From NCBI GenBank assembly GCA_030704615.1, contig CM060733.1, positions 9,734,001 through 9,798,000 of the forward strand: a stretch of DNA of 64,000 bases, written 5' to 3'. This document shows, one piece after another, positions 20,027-30,186 of the stretch. The stretch's first letter is position 1. Every line of letters starts with the position of its first letter. A model generated the notes under the pieces. That model made no database searches. It was not told the DNA's origin and saw nothing but the letters and a program-made list of their open reading frames with translations. The DNA comes from Takakia lepidozioides (lineage: Eukaryota > Streptophyta > Takakiopsida > Takakiales > Takakiaceae). A program made the translations under genes and the position numbers.

Positions 20027-20990
20027 TGTTTTGTTAAAGCCGAAATGTCTTGCAGCCGAAAGATCATGACATGTTTGAAAAATTCAAAGTCGTGTAGGTC
20101 CTGGAGGTACATAGAGAAGTCCCTTGAAATAAACTAAACCATCTTTGAATTCGAAGTCGTTTGTAACGTGTGGGTTGTCTCGAGGTCGATTTAGTTGACT
20201 TCGTAGTGTCGCAGCAAAATGGTCGCTCTTCAGTGCTTCCTGAATCTCTTTTATGATCTCTACATCGTCATAGGTGGACATGGATAGCATATTCAATTGG
20301 AGATTTGCTGGTTTCAAGATGATGGATTTCTGTTAGTCAAAAGTTGCATCCTCTTCTTTTGGCGCAAGATACGATCGTCGAGAAAGAGCATCTGATTTTC
20401 TTTGAAAATATCCGGGACAATAGGTAATAACAAAATCAAATCTTACTAGTGACATACTTCATCTCGCTTGACGTCGATTCAAAACACGAGCATTCATAAA
20501 ATACTCGAGGTTTTTGTGATCAGTATAGACAGTGACCTGATGTTGAGCTCTCTCCAATAGATGACGCCACTCGTCAAAAGCATCGATAATCGCTAGAAGT
20601 TCTTTGTCATGGATTTCATAATTGATCTCCGTAGCGGAAAATTTGCGAGAACGAAAACCAACAGGGTGAATTCGGCCATCTGTACCGTATTGAGAGAGTA
20701 ATGCGCCAAGTGCAAAGTCCGATGCATCTGCTTCCAAAAAAAATGGTTTAGATGGGTGTGCATGTACCAGTATCGGAGCCGTTGTAAATGCCTGCTTCAG
20801 CCTTTCAAATGCTTGGTCAGCCTTCTTGTCCCATACAAATTTGTCCTTTCATGTGAGTCGTGTCAAATGGTGCAGCAATGTTGGAGTAGTCCTTGATGAA
20901 GATTCTATAGAAATTTGCAAATTCTAGAAAACATTGTACATCTCAGACCGAAGTTGATTTAATCCACTCGATGATGGTTTGTATTTTCTT
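20027..20990 (-). pseudogene. RNase H and integrase zinc-binding region of copy A
   Basis: RNase H blocks on the minus strand: MEADASDFALGALLSQYG (Asp), NYEIHDKELLAIIDAFDEW (Glu) and VTVYTDHKNLEYFMNAR (Asp). After a frame change near 20460 the integrase N-terminal region follows (20317-20084), with NAMEDLEFK-like text replaced by FEFKDGLVYFKGLLYVPPG, leading into the HHCC finger that ends in CDTCARAK. Stops are present around 20325 and 20455. Confidence 0.85.
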
Positions 20991-20999
20991 CTGATCCAT

Positions 21000-21560
21000 A
21001 AAGACTCATTTGTCGGAAATAATGTAGCCCAAAAATTCGACTTCAGATTGGTGGAAAAGATATTTTCTAACTTGACATATAGTCCTTTTTTCCCTCAATT
21101 TATCAAGGACAAGGCGTACATGGCGACCATGTTCTTCTTCACTCTTCGAAAATATCAAAATGTCGTCCAAATAGATGACTACAAAGTCATCTAAAAATTC
21201 TCGAAAGATGTCATTCATCATGTGTTGAAAAATTGTTGGAGCATTTGTAAGACCGAAAGGCATAACACTGTATTCGAAATGTCTGTACCTTGTGCGAAAA
21301 GCAGTCTTCTATTCGTCTCTTTCTTTTATTCATACGAGGTTGTAAACTCCTCTCAAGTCGATCTTTGTGAAAAACTTTACTCGTCCAAGTTGATCGAGGA
21401 GTCCGGAAATCAACGGTAGTGGGTAACAATTTTTTATAGTGACTTTGTTGAGCCCACGGTAGTCCACACACATGCGTAACGATCCGTTCGTCTTCTTCAC
21501 AAATAAGATAGGTGCTCCCGCGGGGGATTTCGATTGTCGAATGAAATTCTTTGACAATTT
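21000..21560 (-). pseudogene. Reverse transcriptase of copy A, N-terminal part deleted
   Basis: Minus-strand blocks: [51 protein letters not shown] (21557-21330), then [18 protein letters not shown] and [19 protein letters not shown] with the YLDD catalytic box (21263-21006). Upstream, sequence jumps from the zinc-knuckle linker straight to DEKLSKNF, so the protease and the RT N-terminus are missing. In copy B about 650 bp lie between the same two points. Confidence 0.88.
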
Positions 21561-21599
21561 TTCATCAATGTAAAGTGGAACTGTGAAACAAAGTACAAG

Positions 21600-22570
21600 G
21601 TCTGGAGGTAGAAAGAGACCTTTTTTTTATGAGGAATTTGGAGTGTCCAGCCGCATGGTCCCTACTGTGACTGGACATCTTCGTTTTCCGACCTCCTCGT
21701 ATCGAACACTTGAGTTGTGCCCCGAGCTTTGAATCTTCTTTTGTTGGGGCAGTTTAATGCTATGTGATCATCTTCTCCGCAATAAAGGCATAATCCAATC
21801 GAGCGCCGTCTTTGTTTTTCTTGTGGCGTCAATGGCTTGAATCGGACAGCATCAATCTGCATAAGATCATTTCCGGATGTCTGATGGATCATTGTGTTTG
21901 GTGCCGTAGTAGCAGCAGCATGGTGCGTTGTCGACCATCCAGATCGCTTCTCTTGACGTCTTTCGAAACAACGATTATCGCATGACTTGGGTGATGAATT
22001 CGCTCAGTGTGCTCACGTTTGGCATTGTCAGCAACAAATCTTTTACATCCTCTTTTAGCCCACATCGAAACTGACTAATGAAGCTCTTCTCATTACAGTC
22101 GAGGTAGCACACAAGTTGTCAAAATTCGGCAGCATAAACGGAAGCAGGACGTGCGCCTTGTTTAAGATTTCGCATCTTTGTCTCTGCAACTCTCTCCCTA
22201 TCATTTTCTCCAAACGTTGCAGTGAACTCGGACATGAATGCTTCAAAATTGTATAGTAAATGCGAATTTTTTTCTAATAGCGGTATAAACTAAGATAGGG
22301 CAGTGCCTGATAGAAGGGTGCCCACGAATCCCACTTGAATACCTTCATCGGGGTAGCATTGTGGATGTAGTCGTAGGAACAGTCGTATTTGTTGAACAAA
22401 ACCGCGAAATCTTGATCTCATCCCATCAAATTTCTCGGGCATGCTGATCTTTGGTTCTCTCGTAATCTGTTGAAGATGAACCGTTATAGTAGGAGCTGTT
22501 GCAATAGAGACACGTATGGTTGAAGATCCATTATTCGACTCCTTTTACTCTGAAATTTGTTGTTAAACCC
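21600..22570 (-). pseudogene. gag: Gag of copy A with one CCHC knuckle
   Basis: Minus-strand frames include FKPLTPQEKQRRRSIG, the knuckle CLYCGEDDHIALNC and TTQVFDTRRSENEDVQSQ at 21892-21662. The gag core lies at about 22570-21900 in several frames (matching copy B residues such as LLPGTALSWF and LRDDVKNLLLTMPNV). It is broken by frameshifts. Confidence 0.8.
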
Positions 22571-22636
22571 AGAAAACATTGTACATCTCGGACTGAAGTT
22601 GGTTTAATCCACTCGATGATGGTTTGTATTTTCTTC
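22571..22636 (-). repeat. 66-bp ectopic copy of pol sequence inside gag of copy A
   Basis: Positions 22571-22636 repeat 20926-20991 in the same orientation (AGAAAACATTGTACATCTC ... TTGTATTTTCTTC) with few mismatches. The source lies at the RT/RNase H junction. The gag of copy B lacks this piece at the matching point. Confidence 0.85.
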
Positions 22637-22720
22637 AAATTGTGGAGAGCGTTGCCAAGATTACCGCAAATGTGTCTTCCATCTTAACTAACTAAGGAAC
22701 AAACTTTAGTCTCGCCAAAC

Positions 22721-23345
22721 TGTCAAGGACGAGAGCATGACTTAACACAAACAAGATATCAGACTAGAGGTACAAGACTAGACAAGAAGTCAAGGTCGGC
22801 GTGGCCGAATGCATGATGGGTATACACGAATCAAGATGATCTTTATAACAATGGACAAGAGTACAAGATACTGGAACTTGACTTGGATACTAGAATGCTG
22901 GAGACTGGACTGGAGTACTAGATATTGGAAACTGGACTAGAGTACTGGAAGTTGGACTGGAGTACTGGGACTGGAAACAAGAGTAGCTTGAACTTGTGTT
23001 GGCGAGACTGAAGAGTGTCCAATCTCGCCTCCTATATATATTGGCTACTAAGAAGCTTCCCTAAGAAGCTTCCCCTATGGAGGTTGCTTGCTGGAGAAGT
23101 TTTCAAGATTAAACAAAGGTTTCTTGATGGAGAAGCTTCCTTAAACAAAAGAAGTATCTTGATGGAGAAGTTTCCTGAGCAGTTTCCCAAGTTACTCTTG
23201 ATAATTTGGTAAACTCCCAGTAATTTGGTGAGTAATAGTAAATCACGGTAAATCACGGTAAGTCATGATAACTTTCGGTAACATGGTAACTTGATAACTT
23301 CTGGTATTTACTCTTGGTAAGTTCCTCTGGGCTATGTCCGTGGTA
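22721..23345 (-). repeat. 5' LTR of copy A
   Basis: Begins TGTCAAGGACGAGAGC on the plus strand and ends at the TSD ATGCC; the last bases GTGGTA have drifted from the family end GTGACA. A TATATATA box lies at 23032-23041 (element strand minus), next to GAAGCTTC palindromes. On the minus strand it is followed by GTTTGGCGAGACTAAAG, the candidate primer-binding region. Confidence 0.88.
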
Positions 23346-23350
23346 ATGCC

Positions 23351-23620
23351 AACAACATCAAGTCAACTAAGACTATCATATTCCGAATTCCGTATCAGCC
23401 ACGGCCCACCACGGTCTTGAAACCATCAATTGAGCATCAAATGTCCAATTCATTCTATTTATGGAGGGTCGTGGCTGATACATTCGTTTGAATATGACAG
23501 TGTCAGAGAACCTGATGTTGTTGGCATGGGAATAGCAAAAAAACTAATACAAAAAAGAGCTAGATGAACAACAATAACATCAAACACCTTGCAATAAATA
23601 TGATTGTTGACATTGGTTGT
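23351..23620. repeat. Rest of left arm, loop and right arm of long hairpin 2
   Basis: 23351-23410 (AACAACATCAAGTCAACTAAG .. CGTATCAGCCACGG) completes the left arm begun at 16651. 23462-23620 is the inverted right arm (GTCGTGGCTGATACATTCG .. GATGTTGTTGGCATGGG .. CATATTTATTG on the reverse strand). The loop of about 50 nt lies between. A second copy of GCATGGGAATAGC faces the ATGCC target site. Confidence 0.65.
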
Positions 23621-23773
23621 GACAGCTCCAATCAATACAGAGCTTGCACCATCAGTTGCGCTCCAGCAGCAGTCCTGGCCCCCCCGAGTAAATAAAGTTC
23701 CGGTGTAAATACTAAATTACATACGCTCGAGCCTCACATATGTCATTTCAACAAAATCGGCCATGTACTGTGT

Positions 23774-24151
23774 CACTGTTTGTATGTTCCAATGTTCCAA
23801 CGTTTTTGACAGGTTCTGAGAAAACGATGTATTGGTTCCGTAGGAGTTAGACAACAAACGTTGTATATCTCATTCCAATGTGCGACACAACATGAGAGGC
23901 ATGGATCCGCAAGTAATAGGTGTACATGCGACCTCCGGACGTTCCAGTAGACCATTCGCTGGACCTAGTATCGAACGTTCGGACTTCGGAGGTCGCATGT
24001 GCACCTGTTACTTACGGACTCATGTCTCTCATGGTAGTGTCGAACATTTGAATGAGATGTGGAACGTTTGTTGTCTAACTCTTACGGAACCAATACATCG
24101 TTTTCCCAGAACTGTATCAGAAACGTTGGAACATTACAAATATAAACAGTG
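23774..24151. repeat. Long imperfect hairpin 3 (~378 nt)
   Basis: Arms 23774-23944 and 23973-24151 are inverted copies with high identity around a 28-nt loop. Long exact runs include GAAAACGATGTATTGGTTCC and GTTAGACAACAAACGTT in both arms; CATGCGACCTCCG closes the inner end. It is the best preserved of the three long hairpins. It fits a precursor of small RNAs made by inverted duplication, or a fold-back element without genes. Confidence 0.75.
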
Positions 24152-24313
24152 AGACAATACACAAACCATTTATGTTGCGATCACAGGTGCGAGGGTTGAG
24201 CATATGCAATGTAGTATTTACAATGGGATTTTATTTATTACATGCACGATCAAATCTGTCTTCACAGTTGAACCATTGCACGGCCGCAAATCTAATATCT
24301 ACGAGACTATGGT

Positions 24314-25626
24314 TTAATCCGTCCTATATACGTCTTGGGGCTCCGACCAATTGAATGGCTTGCCCGTGAACCGACGCACTACGTGGGTTAATATGGCTCT
24401 GTCCTTTTTGTTCTCATCATACAACCTTTTTAGCATTGAATCCCAACAGAGTCTCGTAGATTGGTCCTTGAACATACTTTGATCATAATGACCCCCGCCA
24501 TTTATTCGTACCGCTATCTTCCCAACGGCAAGATCTGACGTCATGTCCTTGGGGGGGGGGGGGTGCTTTCCACATTGAAAACCGATGCAATATCTTTTTC
24601 CACCCACCATCTTTTCCCGGTCCATACGGTCTTTGTTTTCAAACTGGTACGACAAGGATTTGCGTATCTTCAATGGGGTGGCTAAGCCCCAATCAGACAC
24701 CCTAATCTTAATCTCCTCGGTGACATCTGGAAAATGCAGCAAGATGTTGTCGGGGGACAAGTCGTTGTGCAGGACACCGTTCTTATGGACAACATCCATG
24801 ATGCACACCAATGCCCATGCAAGTTTACTACGCACTTTCCGGAAACGAAGCAAGAAACTGGTTTCCTAAAACTCTTCTGCGTTCCCATTTTTTCCACAAT
24901 CTCCATGTTGTCAATCTCGTTGCCCCATTTTCTGTCAAGGTTCATCATATCACGTATTGTCTCTCCATTCCACCCGCGAGTGTAACCCTCTACCTCACGT
25001 GCATTTACAGCAAAATATGAAATAACACCGGAATGTTGGAACTTCACTGCCAAACTCTCGTCGATATATTGTCTCAACGCCTTTTCTGGATTTTTGGATT
25101 TGGGTTGATTTCACGCTAACTCTCTACGCTCCGGTATTCTATAATCGCCAACAATCCTACACTGACGAACTTTAACATACCCTCCTTCTTTCCAAGGGCC
25201 AATCTATTCCAGTCCCTTGGAAGGCGGGGTCATCCGGCGGGGGAGGCATGACTTCTCTTATTTACGTGAACACAAGTGCGCGATGTGAATTCTGACTTGC
25301 CGAGCACGCCCAATACTCGACACACCGCATTGATTGAACTTCGATGGAAGACACCCGACCCTCGGTTGTTCTACCCTTCCATGTCGTTATGAGTTGCCTC
25401 AAATTAAAGGTGGCGTCTTCCGCCCTGCTTTGGATCCATTTGTTGAATTTCGGCTTGTCCCTGTCCTCCGTCCACTAATCCCAACCAAAGCGTCCATCAT
25501 TTTCTTCACCATTTTCTCTTGAAAAAAACGGAAGCCATCCCATCCATGCCGGACATAAGCACTCTCCAGTTTCATCATCTCCCTACTCTTGAAATAATTA
25601 ACTACCACTTCTTTCACCATTTCCAA
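24314..25626 (-). pseudogene. Protein kinase-like gene (decayed)
   Basis: Minus-strand pieces: 25626-25399, which holds KLESAYVRHGWDGFRFFQEK; 25140-24682, with ALRQYIDESLAVKFQHSG and YTRGWNGETIRDMMNLDRKW; and 24853-24314. The last contains the catalytic loop VLHNDLSPDNILL (HND in place of the common HRD) and SDWGLAT (DWG in place of DFG), followed by PPPPKDMTSDLAVGKIA and LKRLYDENKKDR. A 13-base G run (about 24548-24560) interrupts the activation segment, and a frame change lies near 24850. Substitutions of this kind are known in divergent and non-RD kinases, so loss of activity cannot be read from them alone. It may be a host gene or a fragment carried by an element whose end lies near 27470. 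Confidence 0.6.
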
Positions 25627-26279
25627 GGCACCCGCTCGTGGGCACGTTTTGTTTTCCTCCGACCCCCAGAGGACGACCCCGCCCTAGAACTGGAGTTTGC
25701 AACCCCTGATATTGTATATACCTTTGCCCAATACAAAGACAGAACCTTAGAAAACGGCAATGGACGCGTGTGGATGGTATCTTCGTAATTTCTGCAAAAT
25801 AAAAGGTCACTGGAGATCCGAAAACGGCAAAATGGTGTTACGATGATTGAACCGTGAACAAGGGTGTGGGACTGGCCAATAAGAAACCGACAAACCCTCT
25901 CTCTCTCTCTCTCTCTCTCTCCCCCCCCCCCCCAAAAAAATATCACCCACCCCCCCCCCGAAATAATCACCTTCGCACCTCCCGTTGGTAGTGCCAAACA
26001 ACAAAGTCCGAAAGGACTACAAGATGCCAAAGAACTGCACCACGAGAGGGGCAAAAGTGATGACAAAGAGAGGGGGAATGGTTTATATAGCACCCACCCC
26101 ACTTCATCCCCCCCAAAAGAAAGCATCATGCTTGAAAGGCGTGACAAGCCAATCATCTGTTGCCATGTGTCGGCGCGACGCGAGCGGCCAGTCGCGCATC
26201 GCCATACGCACCTACATGAAAGAGGTCAAGGGTTCACAACCACCTTGCCCCCCCCCACCCTTCCATTTCTTTGGTTTTT
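25627..26279. other. Low-complexity stretch, no gene seen
   Basis: Contains a CT dinucleotide run (about 25898-25920) followed by C and A homopolymers to about 25960. Open frames across it are products of the simple sequence. Confidence 0.5.
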
Positions 26280-27190
26280 TCTGACCCCTGGCGTCTCGCC
26301 ACTTGGCGAGGCGCCGCTTGGTGATTAAAAACAAAAAAAAACGACCCCACGGCGGGATGCTGCATTTTCCGAAAAAAAAAAAAAAAAAAAAAACATGTGG
26401 CGGACCACCACATGGTGGTCGTTGCATTATTTAAAAAATATATTAAATAAGCGACTGCCAAACAACGGTCGCTTTATTTAAGATTCAAAATAAAAATAAG
26501 CGACCGCCGCCAAATGACGGTAATTTTTATTAAAAAAGAAGAGCGACCGCCACATGGCGGTAGCTGCATTTTTAGAAAATATATTAAATAGCGACCGCCA
26601 AACGGCGGTCGCTTTATTTAAATATTCAAAATAAAAATATGCAACCGCCGCCAAATGGCGGTCGCTATAATTTTTATTAAAAAAAAGAGCGACCACCATA
26701 TGGCAGTCGCTGCATTTTTAGAAAATATATTAAATAATCAACCGCCAAACGGCGGTCGCTTTATTTTAGAATAAAAATCATTCCAAATTCCAAATAATTC
26801 CCTCTAAGTAATTCAAATAAAGTAATAACAGGGCCACTGCCCCCTGTTCAGAAAAACAAAAAAACGGCCGCCGAATGGTGGTCGCTGCATTTTTATAAAA
26901 TAAATTAAATAAGCGACCGCCAAACGACGGTCGCTTTATTTAAGAATATAAATATAAATAAGCGACCGCCACTAAATGGCGGTCCCTAAATAAAAAAACA
27001 AACAAAAAAGGGCGACCGCCACATGGCGATCGCTGAATATTTAAAAATTATATTAAAGAAACGACCGCCAATATTGGTGGTCGCTTCATTTATAAAATAT
27101 TAAACTGCGAGCGACCGCCAATATGGGCGGTCGCTTGATTTACAAAATTATAAATGATAAGCGACCGCCAATATGGGTGGATGTATTTAA
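26280..27190. repeat. Second GCGACCGCC palindrome array
   Basis: More than a dozen pairs of GCGACCGCC and GGCGGTCGC separated by A/T-rich linkers such as ATTTTTATTAAAAAA and AAAATATATTAAATA. Linkers repeat as well, giving a period near 110-120 bp in the middle (about 26450-26770). It is the same repeat family as 14890-15475. A 22-base A run lies near 26371-26392. Confidence 0.75.
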
Positions 27191-28479
27191 AAATAATAAT
27201 TAATAAATAGTAATAATATGCCACATCTGTTTTACACTGTGGCTGCCATGTCATTAAAAATGATAGAAGTAAATCGTAAAAGTTAAATAAAAAAAAATTA
27301 CATGGATAAACATCCGGATTCGACGTGACTGCGCCACGTCACGTCGGGATTGATAACTAGGCCTTAAAGTCCTATGGTTGTTTTTCACTGGCTACACATT
27401 AACCCCTAATAATATAATATATGACGCCTCTCGAATGAAGCATAAATTATGGTGTTTGTTTTCCTAGTGTCTATCTTCCATGACGGTGGACATATTTGTG
27501 ACACCAACCGATGGATTGAACGCACAACCACTTCCGAGGTGGTATGTGTGCATTACCACGAGGCTACAACTTGGTTGTCCATTAACCTATATGGATATAT
27601 GCTGTTCCGCACTACTAGTGACGTCTTCTTCTGAAAACAATCTTCAAGTTTTACAAAAAGTTCAACGTTTACTTCATTTTGTTTGAAAATATATTTTATG
27701 CAAAAAAAATTATGAATAATGTACACACTTAGTGCAAGCGTAAAATTTGACGGTACTTTTGTCGAATTTAGGCAGCATTGGCTCCTTCAGTTTGTTGAGA
27801 AAATGGGGTACCAAATGAATCGTTACTTACCCTCCCATATATATATGTTGTCTCGGCTATGGCCATTAGAAAGTGTTTACCTTCCAAACAAAATGCATTA
27901 GCCCTTTAGGGTGAAGTGACACCATAAGTTACCTGTGTAGCTTGTGCTTCGACAAGAGTTTTGTTTCCTTCCTTCCTTCTTATACGGTTCAATATCTCCT
28001 TGTTTCTCTTTATTTATCTCTAATATATCTTTTAAATTTTAAATAAAAATACATGGATCTGAAGAAAATTACACTTGAGTAATTTTTTTAATTAAACAAA
28101 TTTAATTTTTAATATCATTAATTTTCTTAAAAAACATATTCTATCAGTTAATGCTGTTATTTTATTATAGAGAGAAAAAACTCCGGTGAAAGTTGACGTT
28201 TTCATGGGCTCTTTGTCAAAAATGTGGATTCTATAAAGGTTTTTATAAATCAAAATCTTAGCAAGAAAATTTAACGCATTTAAACATAGAGATTAAATAA
28301 ATATACATACATGAACTATATTATAGAGTTTGTTGATGCATATTTAAATATATTAATAGAACTATAGTTTTTAATTATATAAATTATAGATAAAAACATT
28401 GAAGAAACCCGCATTTCTTCATGAGAGAAGAAACGGTTGATATTAGACTATTAGGAATCTCTAATATACATCTGCAGAT
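27191..28479. other. AT-rich stretch with a CACTA-like terminus, no certain gene
   Basis: TGTTTTCCTAGTGTCT at about 27457-27472 resembles the ends at 452 and 16055 and may close the element holding the second array. A short open frame (27449-27634) reads WIERTTTSEVVCVHYHEATT but has no known motif. 27640-28480 is very AT-rich and looks like an intron or intergenic DNA. Confidence 0.35.
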
Positions 28480-29473
28480 GCATCCCATACATATGAATTC
28501 CCATACGACCCTGCTCGAACATAGTATATGCAAAGACACGCCCATTGCTTTCCACGGTAAACTCTTGATACGAATAATGGTGAAAATTAGATTGAGGTGA
28601 TGTCAGCCCAAACTCCTGTTTGGATGTTCAAAAGCACGCCTTCGCATTTTCCACCGTCATCCAACTTTTTGCAATAAAGGGGGTTGATGAGATTGACATT
28701 TGTGAGAGTTCCAAACAACGAAGCATTCTCACCATCATTTGTGTTCCAGAAGTCGTCTCCACAGTCATAGACTGCGATGTTTGAACTGTCTGAACATGAT
28801 AGAAATCATCCAACAATCAAGCAGATGCACAGATGTAATCGATGCATAGAGATCAAGCACAATGAGAGTGTTGGAGCGATTGTTGTACTTGAGCTTTCAA
28901 AGAATGGACATGATGTTGCGTTTTTGGACTTTGACGAAGCTAAATGGGAAAGTTTGATGCTTGAGAGTAATAGCTTCAAGAATGAGCTTTGGTAGATTTG
29001 ACAAGTAGAGAAGGCGTATGAAAATTTAAGAGAACAGCGAATTTTTCCTATAAGTAATACCCGGTAAACATCTAGAAGAGTGTTCATGTGGTCCTTTGGA
29101 ACCTTAAGCAATTTATTCACATGATTTCCATACAAGATAATCAGCTCCGTCTCTCCAAGAGCAGAAAGAGACGGCTTCCTACAAGGTGTGAAGACAACGT
29201 GAACTGATAGTCTTCCAACCAATTCTTTTTTATGCTCGGTATGGATCCACTGAATCACGTTCACAAAGGTCTTGAGTAGTTGTACCCAACCAATCCTGGT
29301 GGATGGATCAATCATTAATCCGGTCAATAGAACCAGCATTGCAAGATATGCACCCCCTATATGCACAGCAAAAAAATTGAAAACGAGACTGACTCGATGC
29401 TGCATAACATATCACATAGCCAACCCTCCCATACATATGTGGTCCCGGGGCACCTCTATGCTTGCTTAGTAAG
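28480..29473 (-). pseudogene. 3' part of an unrecognised multi-exon gene, cut by chromovirus copy B
   Basis: Minus-strand coding-like exons. Near 29330-29050 an open stretch reads PSTRIGWVQLLKTFVNVIQW and LSALGETELIILYGNHVNKL and reaches a possible donor (CGG|GTATTA) near 29063. After an intron ending TTCAG near 28791, an exon reads SNIAVYDCGDDFWNTNDGE and INPLYCKKLDDGGKCEGVLL, with another possible acceptor (AAACAG|GAG) near 28621 leading to SYQEFTVESNGRVFAYTMFE. I do not recognise the protein. The other half lies at 52002-52500. Splice sites are inferred by eye. Confidence 0.5.
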
Positions 29474-30127
29474 TGTCACGGACATAGCCCAGAGGAACTA
29501 ACCAGGAATAAATACCAGAAGTTACCAAGTTACCATGACCTACCATAATTTACTATGATCTATCATGATTTACCATTATTTACCAAGTTACCGGGAGTTT
29601 ATCAAATTACCAAGAGTAACTTGGGAAACTACTCAGAAAGCTTCATTTGGAGGAAACTTCTCCATCAAGATACCTCATTTGTTTAAGGAAGCTTCTCCAT
29701 CAAGAAACCTTTGTTTAATCTTGGGAGCTTCTCCATCAAGAAACTTTTGTTTAATCTTGGAAACTTCTCCATCAAGAAACCTCTATGGGGGAAGCTTCTT
29801 AGGGAAGCTTTTTAGTAGCCAGTTTATATAGGAGGCGAGACTGGACACTCTTCAGTCTCTCCAACACAAGTTCAAGCTACTCTTGTTTCTAGTCCCAGTA
29901 TTTCAGTCCAGCTTCTAGTACTCTAGTCCAGTTTTCAGTATCTAGTACTCCAGTCCAGTTTCCAGCATTCCCTCCAGTATCTTGTACTATTGTCCATTGT
30001 TATAAAGATCATCTTGATTCATGTATACCCATCATGCATTCGGCCACGCCGACCTTGACTTCTTGTCTAGTCTTGTACCTCTAGTCTGATCTCTTGTTTG
30101 TGTTAAGTCATGCTCTCGTCATTGACA
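29474..30127 (+). repeat. 5' LTR of copy B
   Basis: 654 bp, from TGTCACGGACATAGCCCAG to CTCTCGTCATTGACA. It is followed by GTTTGGCGAGACTAAAG, where TGGCGAGAC is the primer-binding candidate. The U3 part is a run of short TTACCAAGTTACC-like repeats, then GAAnnTTC words and a TATA box. Confidence 0.92.
29653..29832 (+). promoter_or_regulatory. LTR promoter: GAAnnTTC cluster and TATA box
   Basis: GAAACTTC at 29653-29660 and 29760-29767 and GAAGCTTC at 29688-29695 and 29791-29798, each a GAAnnTTC inverted pair, lie upstream of TTTATATAGG at 29823-29832. GAAnnTTC is the core of heat-shock elements, though I see pairs and not the three-unit form with 5-bp spacing. The arrangement is kept in all four LTRs of this family. 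Confidence 0.5.
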
Positions 30128-30186
30128 GTTTGGCGAGACTAAAGTTTGTTCCTTAGTTAGTTAAGATAGAAGGCACATTTGCGGAA

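Larger units (their letters stand above)
16755..23345 (-). mobile_element. Ty3/gypsy chromovirus copy A
   Basis: A 6.6 kb element on the minus strand with LTRs at 22721-23345 (5') and 16755-17335 (3') and a 5-bp target-site duplication ATGCC at 16750-16754 and 23346-23350. Order on the minus strand: gag, (protease deleted), RT, RNase H, integrase, chromodomain, C-terminal tail and five ~217-bp tandem repeats. It is the same family as copy B (29474-52001). Stops, frameshifts and a ~650-bp internal deletion make it defective. Confidence 0.92.

Noticed and set aside
25864-26328. Long open frames across the CT, C and A runs
   Set aside because: The translations are Ser-Leu, Glu-Arg and Pro strings produced by simple sequence; no domain is present.
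27449-27634. Possible small gene
   Set aside because: Only 61 codons, overlaps the putative element end, and no motif or splice partner was found.
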